Shown here piece by piece: positions 34,676 to 43,776 of a DNA stretch of 64,000 nt. Position 1 is the stretch's first letter; every line of letters begins with the position of its first letter. The stretch comes from Sphingobium boeckii (GTDB taxonomy: Bacteria; Pseudomonadota; Alphaproteobacteria; Sphingomonadales; Sphingomonadaceae). The position numbers and the translations under genes are program-made. Location: contig NZ_JACIJC010000004.1 in NCBI RefSeq assembly GCF_014199215.1, positions 62,001-126,000 on the forward strand, read 5' to 3'. The notes under the pieces were generated by a model. The model was not told where the DNA came from and searched no databases. It was given only the letters and a program-made list of their open reading frames with translations.

Positions 34676-35350
34676 CTAGAGGCTCCAGTCCACGATCAGC
34701 CAGCCATGGCTTTTCGCCAGCCGCCTGAGCTTGGGGCTGGGGTTCACGGCGATCGGCACGTCCGCCCAATCCAGCACGGGCGCATCGGAGACGTGATCGG
34801 AATAGAAGCGCACCGCGCAATCTGCACGCGTCTCCCCCTTGGTTTCAAGCCAGGCCTCGATCTTGCGCAGCTTGGCGGGGCCGTAGCAATTTTCGCCGTC
34901 GATGCGGGCGTGAATGCGCCCATCTGGCAGGCAGAAGGTATCGGTGGCGATCACGTCATCCATCCCGAGCTTCCGGGCGATCACGCTCACATACAGGCGG
35001 TAGGATGCGGTCGCCATCACGAGATGATGGCCACTTTCCCGATCCGCCGCCATCTGCCTGAGCGCGCCGGGATAGATATTGGTGGCAATTACCTTATCCG
35101 CATAGGAATCGATCAGCGGTGCGAGCGCATCGCCCGGAATATGCCGACCGATCAGCATGGTTTGATTCCATTCCTTGAGCCGGCTGCGCGAAATCAGCTT
35201 GGTCGCATAGATCAGCATGGCGATCCCGACCAAAGGAAAAAAGATCAGCCGCCAGGGTGATCGGCGCAGCGCCACATGGGTCAGAAAGCCGGTATAAGTT
35301 CCCGTCCGCGTAATCGTGCGGTCCATGTCGTATATTGCGTATCGTTTCAT
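34676..35350 (-). CDS. HAD-IB family phosphatase
   Basis: The 224-residue protein has HAD motif I YDMDRTITRTG (about 6-16), a hydrophobic stretch in the cap region (RLIFFPLVGIAMLIYATKL), motif II ATASYRLYV, and motif III/IV FYSDHVSDAPVLDWADVPIAVNP. It resembles CicA/SerB-like subfamily IB members of alphaproteobacteria, which may act on membrane-associated phosphates such as phospholipid precursors. The shorter ATG places motif I at the usual position. It is divergent from the Mla-type lipid transport operon with 65 bp between them. Confidence 0.85.
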   Translation of the reverse strand: MKRYAIYDMDRTITRTGTYTGFLTHVALRRSPWRLIFFPLVGIAMLIYATKLISRSRLKEWNQTMLIGRHIPGDALAPLIDSYADKVIATNIYPGALRQMAADRESGHHLVMATASYRLYVSVIARKLGMDDVIATDTFCLPDGRIHARIDGENCYGPAKLRKIEAWLETKGETRADCAVRFYSDHVSDAPVLDWADVPIAVNPSPKLRRLAKSHGWLIVDWSL

Positions 35351-35415
35351 TGCGTCCCGTCTTCCGTCGCACACGGCTTGCCGTGCGGACGATAATGCCG
35401 CAAGAGTTTAAGTGC

Positions 35416-36525
35416 ATGAGCGCACAAGCAGATTTCATCGAGGAGCAGGGCGAGTCCGGTCGCATCCTGCGTTTCACGGGCAGTCTTTCGATCGCCTCGC
35501 TCGGCAACGTCCCCGCGCGGCTGGAAGCGCTGAATACCCCGATCGACGAGATTCGGCTGGATCAGCTTGATCATATCGACACGATCGGCGCGTGGCTGGT
35601 CCACAAGACCGCGCATGATCACGATGCCGAAATCACCGGCGCGGACGAGGATGCCACCCGCCTGATCGAGCAGGTCGCGAAATCGCATCAGGTGGTGCGG
35701 ATGCGGCCCGATCGCACGAATGCCTTTGCCCGCGTATTGGGCGAGATCGGCAGCGCGACCGCAGTGGCCGGCCAAACCATGCTTGGGCTGCTCGGCTTTT
35801 TCGGCGCGACCTGCGTTGCGGCGTTTAACGTCATTCGGCATCCCAGTCGACTGCGCATCAATGCCGTCATTCAGCGTTTCGAGGTGGTGGGCGTCTCCGC
35901 TCTGGGCATCATCGGTTTGATGAGCTTCCTGATCGGCATCGTGATCGCGCAGCAGGGCGCGGTCCAGCTCCGCCAGTTCGGTGCCGAGGTGTATACGATC
36001 AACCTGATCGGCCGCCTCACCTTGCGCGAGCTCGGTGTGCTGATGACCGCGATCATGGTGGCGGGGCGATCCGGCAGCGCCTTCGCCGCGCAGCTCGGCA
36101 CGATGAAGCTGACCGAAGAGATTGATGCCATGCGCACGATCGGCGTTTCCCCGATGGAAGCGCTGGTGTTGCCGCGCGTGCTGGCCGCGGTATTCATGAT
36201 GCCGCTGCTCGGCTTTTACGCCTCGATCGTGGCGATCATCGGGGGCGGGATGCTCTGCTGGGTATCGCTCGGGATCCCGCCGATCACCTTCATTCAGCGC
36301 ATCCAGGAAGTCGTGCCCATCACTGATCTCTATGTCGGGCTGGTCAAGGCACCCGTCTTTGGTGCGATCATCGCCATGTCCGGCTGTTTCCAGGGGATGC
36401 AGGTGAAGGGCAATGCCGAGGAAGTGGGTCTGCGGACCACCGCGGCTGTGGTGCAGGCGATCTTCATGGTGATCGTGCTTGATGCGTTCTTCGCGGTGTT
36501 CTTCACCTGGATCGACTGGATATGA
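35416..36525 (+). CDS. mlaE: MlaE-type lipid ABC permease with STAS-like N-terminus
   Basis: The 369-residue protein has an N-terminal STAS-like domain (about 5-100: GRILRFTGSLSIASLGNVPARLEAL, DTIGAWLVHKTA), then the MlaE/TrbH permease with five to six helices (GVSALGIIGLMSFLIGIVIAQQGAVQLRQFG, RELGVLMTAIMVAGRSGSAFAAQLGTMKLTEEIDAMRTIGVSPMEAL). It is the inner-membrane part of a phospholipid transporter that keeps outer-membrane asymmetry. In E. coli the STAS protein MlaB is separate; here it is fused. Its stop overlaps the ATPase start (ATGA). Confidence 0.92.
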   Translation: MSAQADFIEEQGESGRILRFTGSLSIASLGNVPARLEALNTPIDEIRLDQLDHIDTIGAWLVHKTAHDHDAEITGADEDATRLIEQVAKSHQVVRMRPDRTNAFARVLGEIGSATAVAGQTMLGLLGFFGATCVAAFNVIRHPSRLRINAVIQRFEVVGVSALGIIGLMSFLIGIVIAQQGAVQLRQFGAEVYTINLIGRLTLRELGVLMTAIMVAGRSGSAFAAQLGTMKLTEEIDAMRTIGVSPMEALVLPRVLAAVFMMPLLGFYASIVAIIGGGMLCWVSLGIPPITFIQRIQEVVPITDLYVGLVKAPVFGAIIAMSGCFQGMQVKGNAEEVGLRTTAAVVQAIFMVIVLDAFFAVFFTWIDWI

Positions 36526-37364
36526 GCGAAATCTTCCACGGGGACGATGCGGGCGAAACGCTGCCCGAGCTGGCGGATGGCGAAACGATCATCTGCGTGC
36601 GGGGGTTAAAGAACGCGTTCGGCGATCAGGTCGTCCATGAAGGGCTCGATCTGGATGTGAAGAAAGGCGAGATCCTTGGCGTCGTCGGCGGATCGGGCAC
36701 CGGAAAATCCGTGTTGATGCGCGCGATCATCGGGCTGCAAAAGCCGGTCGAGGGCGAAATCACCGTCTTTGGCGAATCGATGATCGACCGCAGCGAGGAT
36801 GAGGCCACCGCCATCCGCAAACGCTGGGGCATCCTGTTTCAGGGTGGTGCGCTGTTTTCCACGCTGACCGTGGCGGAAAACGTGCAGGTGCCCTTGCGCG
36901 AATTTTACGGGTCACTCAGCCCGCAACTGCTGGACGAGATTGCCGCCTATAAGGTGGTGATGAGCGGCCTGCCTGCAGACGCCGGCCCCAAATATCCCGC
37001 GGAGCTTTCGGGCGGCATGAAGAAGCGCGCCGGACTGGCGCGCGCGCTGGCGCTCGATCCCGAATTGCTGTTCCTTGACGAGCCCACTGCGGGGCTTGAT
37101 CCGATCGGCGCGGCGGCGTTCGATGAATTGACGAGCGAATTGCAGAAGACCTTGGGATTGACCGTTTTTCTGATTACGCATGATCTGGATACGCTATATG
37201 CTATCTGTGACCGCGTGGCCGTTTTGGCGGACAGGAAGGTGATCGCGGTTGGCACGATCGACGAATTGCTGGCGACCGACCATGAATGGATCCAGGAATA
37301 TTTCAACGGACCGCGCGGCCGTGCTGCGATCGCGACGGTGAAGAAAAACAGGGCGGAAGGCTGA
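36522..37364 (+). CDS. mlaF: MlaF-type lipid ABC ATPase
   Basis: The 280-residue ABC ATPase has Walker A GGSGTGKSVLM (about 55-65), the signature LSGGMKKRAGLARAL, Walker B LLFLDEPTAGLDP and the switch His in LITHDLDTL. It powers the MlaE permease. The start overlaps the permease stop by four bases and the MCE gene follows seven bases after its own stop, so the order is E-F-D within one operon. Confidence 0.93.
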   Translation: MSEIFHGDDAGETLPELADGETIICVRGLKNAFGDQVVHEGLDLDVKKGEILGVVGGSGTGKSVLMRAIIGLQKPVEGEITVFGESMIDRSEDEATAIRKRWGILFQGGALFSTLTVAENVQVPLREFYGSLSPQLLDEIAAYKVVMSGLPADAGPKYPAELSGGMKKRAGLARALALDPELLFLDEPTAGLDPIGAAAFDELTSELQKTLGLTVFLITHDLDTLYAICDRVAVLADRKVIAVGTIDELLATDHEWIQEYFNGPRGRAAIATVKKNRAEG

Positions 37365-37371
37365 GAGACAC

Positions 37372-38322
37372 ATGGAAACCCGCTCAAATCATGTTCTGGT
37401 GGGCGGCGTCGTTCTGGCGCTGCTCGGTGCGCTCGCCATCTTCCTCGTCTGGCTGGCCCAATTGGGCGGCGGCAACGAGAAGCAATATGACATCTTCTTC
37501 AAGCAATCGGTGGACGGTCTGGCAAAAGGTTCTGCCGTCAGCTTTTCCGGCGTCCCCTCGGGGCAGGTGGACGAGATTGCATTGTGGCCGCTCGATCCGC
37601 AATTCGTGCGCGTGCGCATTCGCGTCAAGGAAGAAACCCCCGTCTTGCAGGGCACGACCGCCACGATCGCGGGCGTCGGCTTTACCGGTGTTTCGCAGAT
37701 CAATCTGGATGGCGCGGTCAAGGATGCGCCGCCGATCGTGAACGAAGGCCCGGCCGGCAAACCCGTCATCCCCACGAAACCCGGGGCGCTCGGCGAATTG
37801 CTGTCCAACGCACCGCAATTGCTGGAGCGGCTGACCACGCTGACCGAGCGGCTCACGCTGATGCTGTCCGACAAGAACCAGGCGTCGATCGCGGGCATAT
37901 TGGCGAACGTCAATCGCCTGTCCGATAATCTGGCCGATCGCGGTCCGGAAATTGCGGCGACGCTCGCTGAAACCAGGCTCACCGTGCAGAAGGCGGGCGT
38001 TGCCGTGGAGGAAATCGGCAAGCTCGCGGGCACCACGAATGCGCTGCTCGACGAGCAGGGCCGGCCGCTGATGGCCGAATTGACGAAGACCGTGGCGTCC
38101 GCGCAATCGAGCATGGCCAATCTGGATGCGGCGATCGGCGATGCGCGGCCGGGCCTTCAGGCTTTTTCCAAGCAGACCATTCCCGAGGTCGGGCTGCTGG
38201 TCCGCGATCTGCGTGACATGTCCGAGGCGCTGTCCGCCGTGGCGGGCAAGCTCGATCGCGGCGGTGCGGGTTCGATCATCGGCGCGCCCAAGCTTCCCAC
38301 CTACAAGCCGAAAGGCAATTGA
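37372..38322 (+). CDS. mlaD: MlaD-type MCE domain protein
   Basis: The 316-residue protein has one N-terminal membrane helix (HVLVGGVVLALLGALAIFLVWLAQL) and an MCE domain (about 38-130: YDIFFKQSVDGLAKGSAVSFSGVPSGQVDEIAL, TATIAGVGFTGVSQINLDG). A long helical C-terminal region follows that is rich in Leu, Ala and Asn repeats (ANVNRLSDNLADRG, SSMANLDAAIG). It forms the periplasmic lipid channel ring of the Mla system. It precedes an auxiliary lipoprotein gene by one base. Confidence 0.92.
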   Translation: METRSNHVLVGGVVLALLGALAIFLVWLAQLGGGNEKQYDIFFKQSVDGLAKGSAVSFSGVPSGQVDEIALWPLDPQFVRVRIRVKEETPVLQGTTATIAGVGFTGVSQINLDGAVKDAPPIVNEGPAGKPVIPTKPGALGELLSNAPQLLERLTTLTERLTLMLSDKNQASIAGILANVNRLSDNLADRGPEIAATLAETRLTVQKAGVAVEEIGKLAGTTNALLDEQGRPLMAELTKTVASAQSSMANLDAAIGDARPGLQAFSKQTIPEVGLLVRDLRDMSEALSAVAGKLDRGGAGSIIGAPKLPTYKPKGN

Positions 38323-38323
38323 G

Positions 38324-38914
38324 ATGAGACAGACCCCAACAGCCATCGCGCTCGCCGCCACACTGGCGCTCACCGGCTGCATCAGCTTTGGTGCAAAACC
38401 GCCGCCCTCGCTGCTGATGCTGACCGCTCAGGCCACCATGGGCGCCGGGCAAAGCCGCACCGCAGGCGCAGGCGAGGCTGTAACGATCATCACGCCCACC
38501 ACCCCGGCGGCGCTGGCCACCAATCGTGTGCCCGTGCAGGCCGACGACACCAACATCGCCTATATCGACAAGGCGCAATGGGTGGATGTCCCCGCCAAGA
38601 TGTTTCAGCAGCTCGTATCCGAAACCGTGGCGGCCAAGACCGGCCGGGTGGTGCTCGATGCGCGGCAATTTTCGTTCGATCCCGGCGTGCGCGTCACGGG
38701 TGAGTTGAGCCGCTTCGGGCTGGACGCCCGCGCGATGGAGGCCGTGGTGACCTATGACGCGGCGAAATCCGGTGTGAATGGCACGCGCGTGGAAGAGCGC
38801 CGTTTCGAAGCGCGGGTTCCGGTGTCAGCGATTGAGGCCGGACCGGCAGGTGCCGCGCTGAACCAGGCGGCGAACCAGGTCGCGGCGGAGGTCGCAGCCT
38901 GGATCGGGGGCTGA
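38324..38914 (+). CDS. ABC-type transport auxiliary lipoprotein (PqiC/LptO-like)
   Basis: The 196-residue protein has a lipoprotein signal with lipobox LTGC (Cys about 17) and matches the ABC_trans_aux/PqiC-like fold: VPVQADDTNIAYIDKAQWVDVPAKMFQQLV and VTGELSRFGLDARAMEAVVTYDA. It is likely an outer-membrane-attached partner of the MCE protein. The ATG directly follows the mlaD stop (TGAGATG). The next gene, 70 bases later, is unrelated and reads on its own. Confidence 0.85.
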   Translation: MRQTPTAIALAATLALTGCISFGAKPPPSLLMLTAQATMGAGQSRTAGAGEAVTIITPTTPAALATNRVPVQADDTNIAYIDKAQWVDVPAKMFQQLVSETVAAKTGRVVLDARQFSFDPGVRVTGELSRFGLDARAMEAVVTYDAAKSGVNGTRVEERRFEARVPVSAIEAGPAGAALNQAANQVAAEVAAWIGG

Positions 38915-38984
38915 TCAGGAAAGAAAATGCGCTTTGCTTGTTCGCGGGAATGACAATCCAGGCGCACCTCTGTAACGCCGCCCG

Positions 38985-39443
38985 ATGCGTTATTTCCTCG
39001 ATACAGAATTCAACGGGTTTGGCGGCGAATTGATCTCGATCGCCTTGGCACCGGAATATGGCGACCAGGAATATTATGCGGTCTTGCCCCTGCCCGAAAA
39101 GATCGAGCCCTGGGTCGATCGGCATGTGATCCCCTATCTCCACACCGTGCCCGACACGATGGATAATCGCATCGACGCTGAAACCGCTGCGCATGAGATT
39201 GCGGCGTTCCTGGCGGGCGATTCCGAACCGGTGATCGTGGCGGACTGGCCGGAGGATATCGCTTTATTCTGTCGTCTGCTGATGACCGGACCGGGGCATA
39301 TCGTGGATGTCGGCCCGCTGACTTTTCGCTTTCATCGCAGCCCCGGTTTCAGCACAGCGGGCAACAGCCGGGTGCCGCACAATGCGTTGCACGATGCCCG
39401 TGCGCTCAGGGATTTCGTGCTGAACGAAATCAGCGCGGACTGA
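38985..39443 (+). CDS. DEDDh-type 3'-5' exonuclease-like protein
   Basis: The 152-residue protein has the exonuclease motif I FLDTEFNG (Asp/Glu near residues 6-8), an Asp in VADWPEDIALF and the final H-x4-D in HNALHDARALRDF. This is the acidic set of RNase T/oligoribonuclease-like enzymes. It should trim nucleic acid ends in the cytoplasm. Its stop codon is immediately followed by the reversed stop codon of pepN: the two genes end head-to-head on the six bases TGATCA with no space for a terminator. Confidence 0.85.
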   Translation: MRYFLDTEFNGFGGELISIALAPEYGDQEYYAVLPLPEKIEPWVDRHVIPYLHTVPDTMDNRIDAETAAHEIAAFLAGDSEPVIVADWPEDIALFCRLLMTGPGHIVDVGPLTFRFHRSPGFSTAGNSRVPHNALHDARALRDFVLNEISAD

Positions 39444-42035
39444 TCACCCCAGGCTTTTGGAGGCCTGTTCGAACACATCCTTGGACAGACCGGGCGCATC
39501 GACGATCCGCTGGAGCGCGGCACGCATCTTTTCGGCGCGCCTCTCATCAAACCGCCGCCAGCGACCAAGCGGGGGCACCAGCTTGGCGGCGGTCTGCGGA
39601 TTGAGTTTGTCCAGCGCGATGATAATATCCGCCAGAAAGGCGTAGCCGCGCCCGTCAGCGCCATGAAAGCCGCGCTGGTTGACCGAGAACGCCCCGGCCA
39701 GCGCGCGGACGCGATTGGGATTGGCAAGCGTGAAATCGGGATGGCTGGACAGCGCCAGCACCTCATCCATCACATCGGCGCGCGTCGAAAGCGCCTGGCT
39801 GGTGAACCATTTGTCCAGCACCAGCGCATTATCCTGATAGCGATCGTAAAACGCTTCGATTGCCTTGGCGCGATTGCCGGAGGTGCCATTGACGAGCACG
39901 CCCAGCGCACCTTGCCGATCGGTCATATTATCCGCCCCGGCAAACTGGGCATAGGCCAGATCCGCTGCGTCTTTCGCACCCGAGGCGGCCAAATAACCCA
40001 ACGCCACAGACTTCAGCCGCCGCGCGCCCTTGGCCGCTGGCGAATATTCAAAACGGTTCGCCTGTGCGGAATCATAAGCCCCGCGCCACGCGCTTTCCAG
40101 CTTGACGCCGAGTTCCGCGCGCAGGGAGTCCCGCGCGCGGTTGATCGCGTCGGGATCCACCACCAGCATCTGATCGCCGATAAAGGCTTCGGACGGCAGC
40201 AACACGGCCTCGGCGATAAAAGACGCATCCAGCGCCTTGTCCGTCAGCGTGCCCCGCACCGCTTCGATCACCGGGCCGTGATCGGCCATGCCCTCGGCCA
40301 CCGCGCGTACCAGCGTATCCACCATCAACTGCTGCATCGCCTCATAGCGCGCGAACGGATCGTCATCATGCGCCGAGAGAAAGGCGAGATCGGCCGCACC
40401 CCGATCGCTTTCGAGCACGACCGGTGCGGAAAAACCGCGATTGATCGACAATATGGGGCGCTCTTCAATCCCCTCGATCACGATTTCGTCGTTGGCGGCC
40501 GACAGCATCACGATCCGTTCGTCGCACAGCGGCGCTTCGCTCTGCGCGCCGAACAAACGCACCTTCAGCGGCAGCAGCATCGGCTGCTTTTCGGGCTGGC
40601 CCGGCGTCGCGGGCACGGTCTGCTCCAGCTTGAGCCGCGCGGTCGCGCCATCATGGCTGAGCGCCGCCTTCACCCGGGGTGTACCTGCCTGGCTGTACCA
40701 TAAGCGGAATTGGGAAAGATCGACCCCGCCGCCATCTTCCATGGCCTTTACGAAGTCCTCGCACGTCGCCGCTTCGCCATCGTGCCGCGCGAAATAGAGA
40801 TCGGTCGCCGCCCGGAATTTCTCCGGCCCCAGGATGGTGTGGATCATGCGGACGATTTCCGCGCCCTTGTTATAGATGGTCGCGGTATAGAAATTGGAGA
40901 TTTCCATGTAGGATTCCGGGCGGATCGGATGCGCGAGCGGCCCCGAATCCTCCGGAAATTGCGACGCGCGCAGCGTGCGCACGTCCTCGATCCGCTTCAC
41001 CGCCTTCGATCCCTGATCCCCCGAGAATTGCTGATCGCGAAAGACCGTGAACCCCTCTTTCAACGAGAGCTGAAACCAGTCCCGGCAGGTGACGCGGTTG
41101 CCCGACCAATTGTGGAAATATTCATGGGCAACCACGCCTGCGATCGCGTCATAGTCCATGTCCGTCGCGGTATCCGGATCGGCCAGGATGTAGCGCGAGT
41201 TGAAGACGTTCAGCCCCTTATTTTCCATCGCGCCGAAGTTGAAATCGGCCACGGCGACGATGTTGAACACGTCTAGATCATATTCGCGGCCATACATCGC
41301 CTCGTCCCAGGCCATGGAGAGCTTGAGCGCGGCCATGGCGTGATCCGTCTTGGGCAGATCTGCCGCGCGCACCCAGATGCCCAGATCGACCTTGCGGCCG
41401 GTCATGGTGACGAAGCTGTCCCGGTTTGCCTCCAGATCCCCCGCGACCAGGGCGAAAAGATAGCAGGGCTTGGGGAAAGGATCGTGCCATTCCGCCCAAT
41501 GCCGCCCGTCCGGCAGATCGCCCGAAGCGATCGGATCGCCATTGGCGAGCAGCACGGGATAGCGTGCCTTGTCCGCGTCCATCCGCACCGTGTAGCGGCT
41601 GAGCACATCGGGCCGATCGGGGAAGAAGGTGATCCGGCGGAAACCCTCCGCCTCGCACTGCGTGCACAGCAGCCCGCCCGAGGCATAAAGCCCCATCAAT
41701 TGGGTGTTGAGTTCGGGTGCGATCTCCACCTCGGTCTCGATCACATGATCAACGCCCGACAGGGCGATCACAAGTTGCCCGTCTTCCATCGTCCAGTCCG
41801 TTACCGCGCGTCCGTCCACGGATACCGCAACGGGGGTCAGCGAATCGCCGTCCAGTCGCAAGGGCCGATCATGATCGCCATGACGCACCACCGTCAGCCG
41901 CGCCTTCACGCGCGTTTGCAAACTATCGAGCCTGAAATCGAGCGCCGTCTCCGGCACCAGCCAATCGGGTTCGCGATAGGCATCCCGGCGAATGACTTGG
42001 GGGGCAGCGGCGGCGGTGGATTGAATATCGAGCAT
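39444..42035 (-). CDS. pepN: Aminopeptidase N
   Basis: The 863-residue protein is a full-length M1 metallopeptidase: the substrate-binding GAMEN motif (FNFGAMENKGLN), zinc site HEYFHNW plus the downstream Glu in LSLKEGFTVFRDQ, and the Ala-rich C-terminal domain of the E. coli-type enzyme. It removes N-terminal residues from peptides in the cytoplasm. I chose the ATG with AAGG eight bases upstream; the 12-codon longer frame has no such site. It converges with the exonuclease gene at an exactly abutting stop. Confidence 0.95.
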   Translation of the reverse strand: MLDIQSTAAAAPQVIRRDAYREPDWLVPETALDFRLDSLQTRVKARLTVVRHGDHDRPLRLDGDSLTPVAVSVDGRAVTDWTMEDGQLVIALSGVDHVIETEVEIAPELNTQLMGLYASGGLLCTQCEAEGFRRITFFPDRPDVLSRYTVRMDADKARYPVLLANGDPIASGDLPDGRHWAEWHDPFPKPCYLFALVAGDLEANRDSFVTMTGRKVDLGIWVRAADLPKTDHAMAALKLSMAWDEAMYGREYDLDVFNIVAVADFNFGAMENKGLNVFNSRYILADPDTATDMDYDAIAGVVAHEYFHNWSGNRVTCRDWFQLSLKEGFTVFRDQQFSGDQGSKAVKRIEDVRTLRASQFPEDSGPLAHPIRPESYMEISNFYTATIYNKGAEIVRMIHTILGPEKFRAATDLYFARHDGEAATCEDFVKAMEDGGGVDLSQFRLWYSQAGTPRVKAALSHDGATARLKLEQTVPATPGQPEKQPMLLPLKVRLFGAQSEAPLCDERIVMLSAANDEIVIEGIEERPILSINRGFSAPVVLESDRGAADLAFLSAHDDDPFARYEAMQQLMVDTLVRAVAEGMADHGPVIEAVRGTLTDKALDASFIAEAVLLPSEAFIGDQMLVVDPDAINRARDSLRAELGVKLESAWRGAYDSAQANRFEYSPAAKGARRLKSVALGYLAASGAKDAADLAYAQFAGADNMTDRQGALGVLVNGTSGNRAKAIEAFYDRYQDNALVLDKWFTSQALSTRADVMDEVLALSSHPDFTLANPNRVRALAGAFSVNQRGFHGADGRGYAFLADIIIALDKLNPQTAAKLVPPLGRWRRFDERRAEKMRAALQRIVDAPGLSKDVFEQASKSLG

Positions 42036-42094
42036 GACGAAAGCCTTACGACGCGGGGATGACGCGCGCAATCATGCCGGATAGGGTGCAGGCG

Positions 42095-42949
42095 ATGTCA
42101 TCGCTTCTCATCTTCGGCATGGGTTATACCGCCAGCCATCTCGCTTGCCGCCTGCGTTCAGAGGGGTGGCGCGTGACCGGCACCAAACGCCGCGCGGGGC
42201 ACGATACAATCCAGTTCGAGGATGCTGATGCCGTAAAGGCCGCGCTCGCCTCCGCCACGCATATTCTCTCCAGCGTGCCGCCCTTCGGCACGGTCGATCC
42301 AGTGATGGTCCATTATGCCGATGTGCTCCGCAGCGCGCCTGCGCTCTGGATCGGCTATATCTCGTCCACCGGCGTCTATGGCGATGCGGGCGGCGCATGG
42401 GTGGACGAAAGCGCGCCCGTGGGCAGCGGCCGCCGCACTGCGCGCGCGGAGGCCGATCTGGCATGGCAAGCGCTGCGCGATGACATTCGCATATTCCGTC
42501 TGCCCGGCATTTATGGCCCCGGCCGCTCCGCGCTGGAGCGCGTGGCGGAGGGCAAGGCGCATCGCATTGCTTTGCCCGATCAGGTGTTCAGCCGGGTGCA
42601 TGTGGACGATATCGTCTCCGGGATCATCGCCGGGTTCGATGGCCCGGCCGGCGTGTATAACCTTTCGGACGATGCACCCTGCGGCCAGAATGCTGTGATC
42701 GCTTATGCCGCGTCCCTGCTCGGCCTTGCGCCGCCGCCGATCCAGACGATGGATGAGGCGAACCTCTCTCCCATGGCGCGCGGCTTCTATGCGGAAAACC
42801 GGCGGGTGGCGAATGGCAAGGCTAAGCGACTGCTCGGCTGGACCCCGGCTTATCCCGATTACCGGACGGGTCTGCGTGCCCTTAAAGCGATCACCAGTCC
42901 GGTCATCGTCAATGCCGCTCCGAAGATCGCCAATGTCGACCAGCGATAG
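42095..42949 (+). CDS. NAD-dependent epimerase/dehydratase-like protein (YeeZ-like)
   Basis: The 284-residue protein begins with the Rossmann motif LLIFGMGYTASHLA, continues with SSTGVYGDAGGAWVDESAP and RLPGIYGPGRSALERV, and ends the family block at GWTPAYPDYRTGLRAL. After that point about 20 residues are read on the DNA that also encodes, on the other strand, the C-terminus of the EamA protein. Related proteins usually end near RTGLRAL, so the original stop appears lost. The role (sugar-nucleotide or other NAD-linked reaction) is unclear. Confidence 0.85.
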   Translation: MSSLLIFGMGYTASHLACRLRSEGWRVTGTKRRAGHDTIQFEDADAVKAALASATHILSSVPPFGTVDPVMVHYADVLRSAPALWIGYISSTGVYGDAGGAWVDESAPVGSGRRTARAEADLAWQALRDDIRIFRLPGIYGPGRSALERVAEGKAHRIALPDQVFSRVHVDDIVSGIIAGFDGPAGVYNLSDDAPCGQNAVIAYAASLLGLAPPPIQTMDEANLSPMARGFYAENRRVANGKAKRLLGWTPAYPDYRTGLRALKAITSPVIVNAAPKIANVDQR

Positions 42950-43776
42950 CCTTCGAAGATCGTGGAGAGCAGCATCGCGATCACCGGCACCAGCACGCCC
43001 GAATAGGCGGCCATCGCGGGACCGATCGCGCGAATCACGCTGAAATAGAGCGGAAAGGCGAGCGCTGAGCCGATCAGGCCCAGATAAAGCACGCCCCCTA
43101 TATAAGCGGGCCGCGCGTCCCACACCGGCGGACCGGTCATGAACCAGGCCAGCGCGCTATCGGCAATGCTGCCGATCAGCATTCCCCATGCCAGCACCGT
43201 GAGCATGGGATAACGCCTGGCCCGTTCAGTGCCCTGCATGATATTGGCGATGGATGCGCACAGGATGGCGCAGAAGGTGAGCCCCACGCCCATCAGCGTT
43301 TCTCCCGGGTCCGCGGAATCCCCGCGGGCTTCCTGAACGAACAACAGCGCAACCCCGACAATCGCGATCGCCGAGGCCATGAAGAAGGTGCCGCCCACAC
43401 GCTGTTTCAGAAAAATCCGGCCCAGAATGGCATTGGGCACGATCATCAGCGCGAAGACCACGGACACCAGCCCCGAGGTAACATGCCCCTCGGCGCGATA
43501 GACGAAGTTGAAATTGAGCACGAATTGCATCATCCCCAGCACGGCCGCAAAAGCCATGCCCGAGGCGTCCAGCCACAGCCTTTCCCGGCGCAGGACCACC
43601 ACTAGAAACATCGCCAGCGAGGCTGCGAAAAAGCGGTAGGCGATCGACCAGCTCGCCGGCACCACGCCAAGCTGATCCTTGATCACCAGCCAGGTCGATC
43701 CCCAGATCAGCGTGACGATGATGAAGGGAATGATGACGCGGGCGCGGGTGGCAACCGGCTCGGGAGGTGCGTTCAC
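42859..43776 (-). CDS. EamA/DMT family transporter
   Basis: The 305-residue protein has ten membrane helices in two EamA repeats, with the usual VTLIWGSTWLVIK start and a RRPVR tail. It is an exporter or importer of small metabolites. The start is a GTG that overlaps the stop of the threonine aldolase gene (GTGA), so the two are coupled. Upstream in-frame codons look like the antisense of that gene. Its 3' end overlaps the convergent epimerase gene by 91 bp. Confidence 0.88.
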   Translation of the reverse strand: MNAPPEPVATRARVIIPFIIVTLIWGSTWLVIKDQLGVVPASWSIAYRFFAASLAMFLVVVLRRERLWLDASGMAFAAVLGMMQFVLNFNFVYRAEGHVTSGLVSVVFALMIVPNAILGRIFLKQRVGGTFFMASAIAIVGVALLFVQEARGDSADPGETLMGVGLTFCAILCASIANIMQGTERARRYPMLTVLAWGMLIGSIADSALAWFMTGPPVWDARPAYIGGVLYLGLIGSALAFPLYFSVIRAIGPAMAAYSGVLVPVIAMLLSTIFEGYRWSTLAIFGAALTMTGLVIALRARRPVR

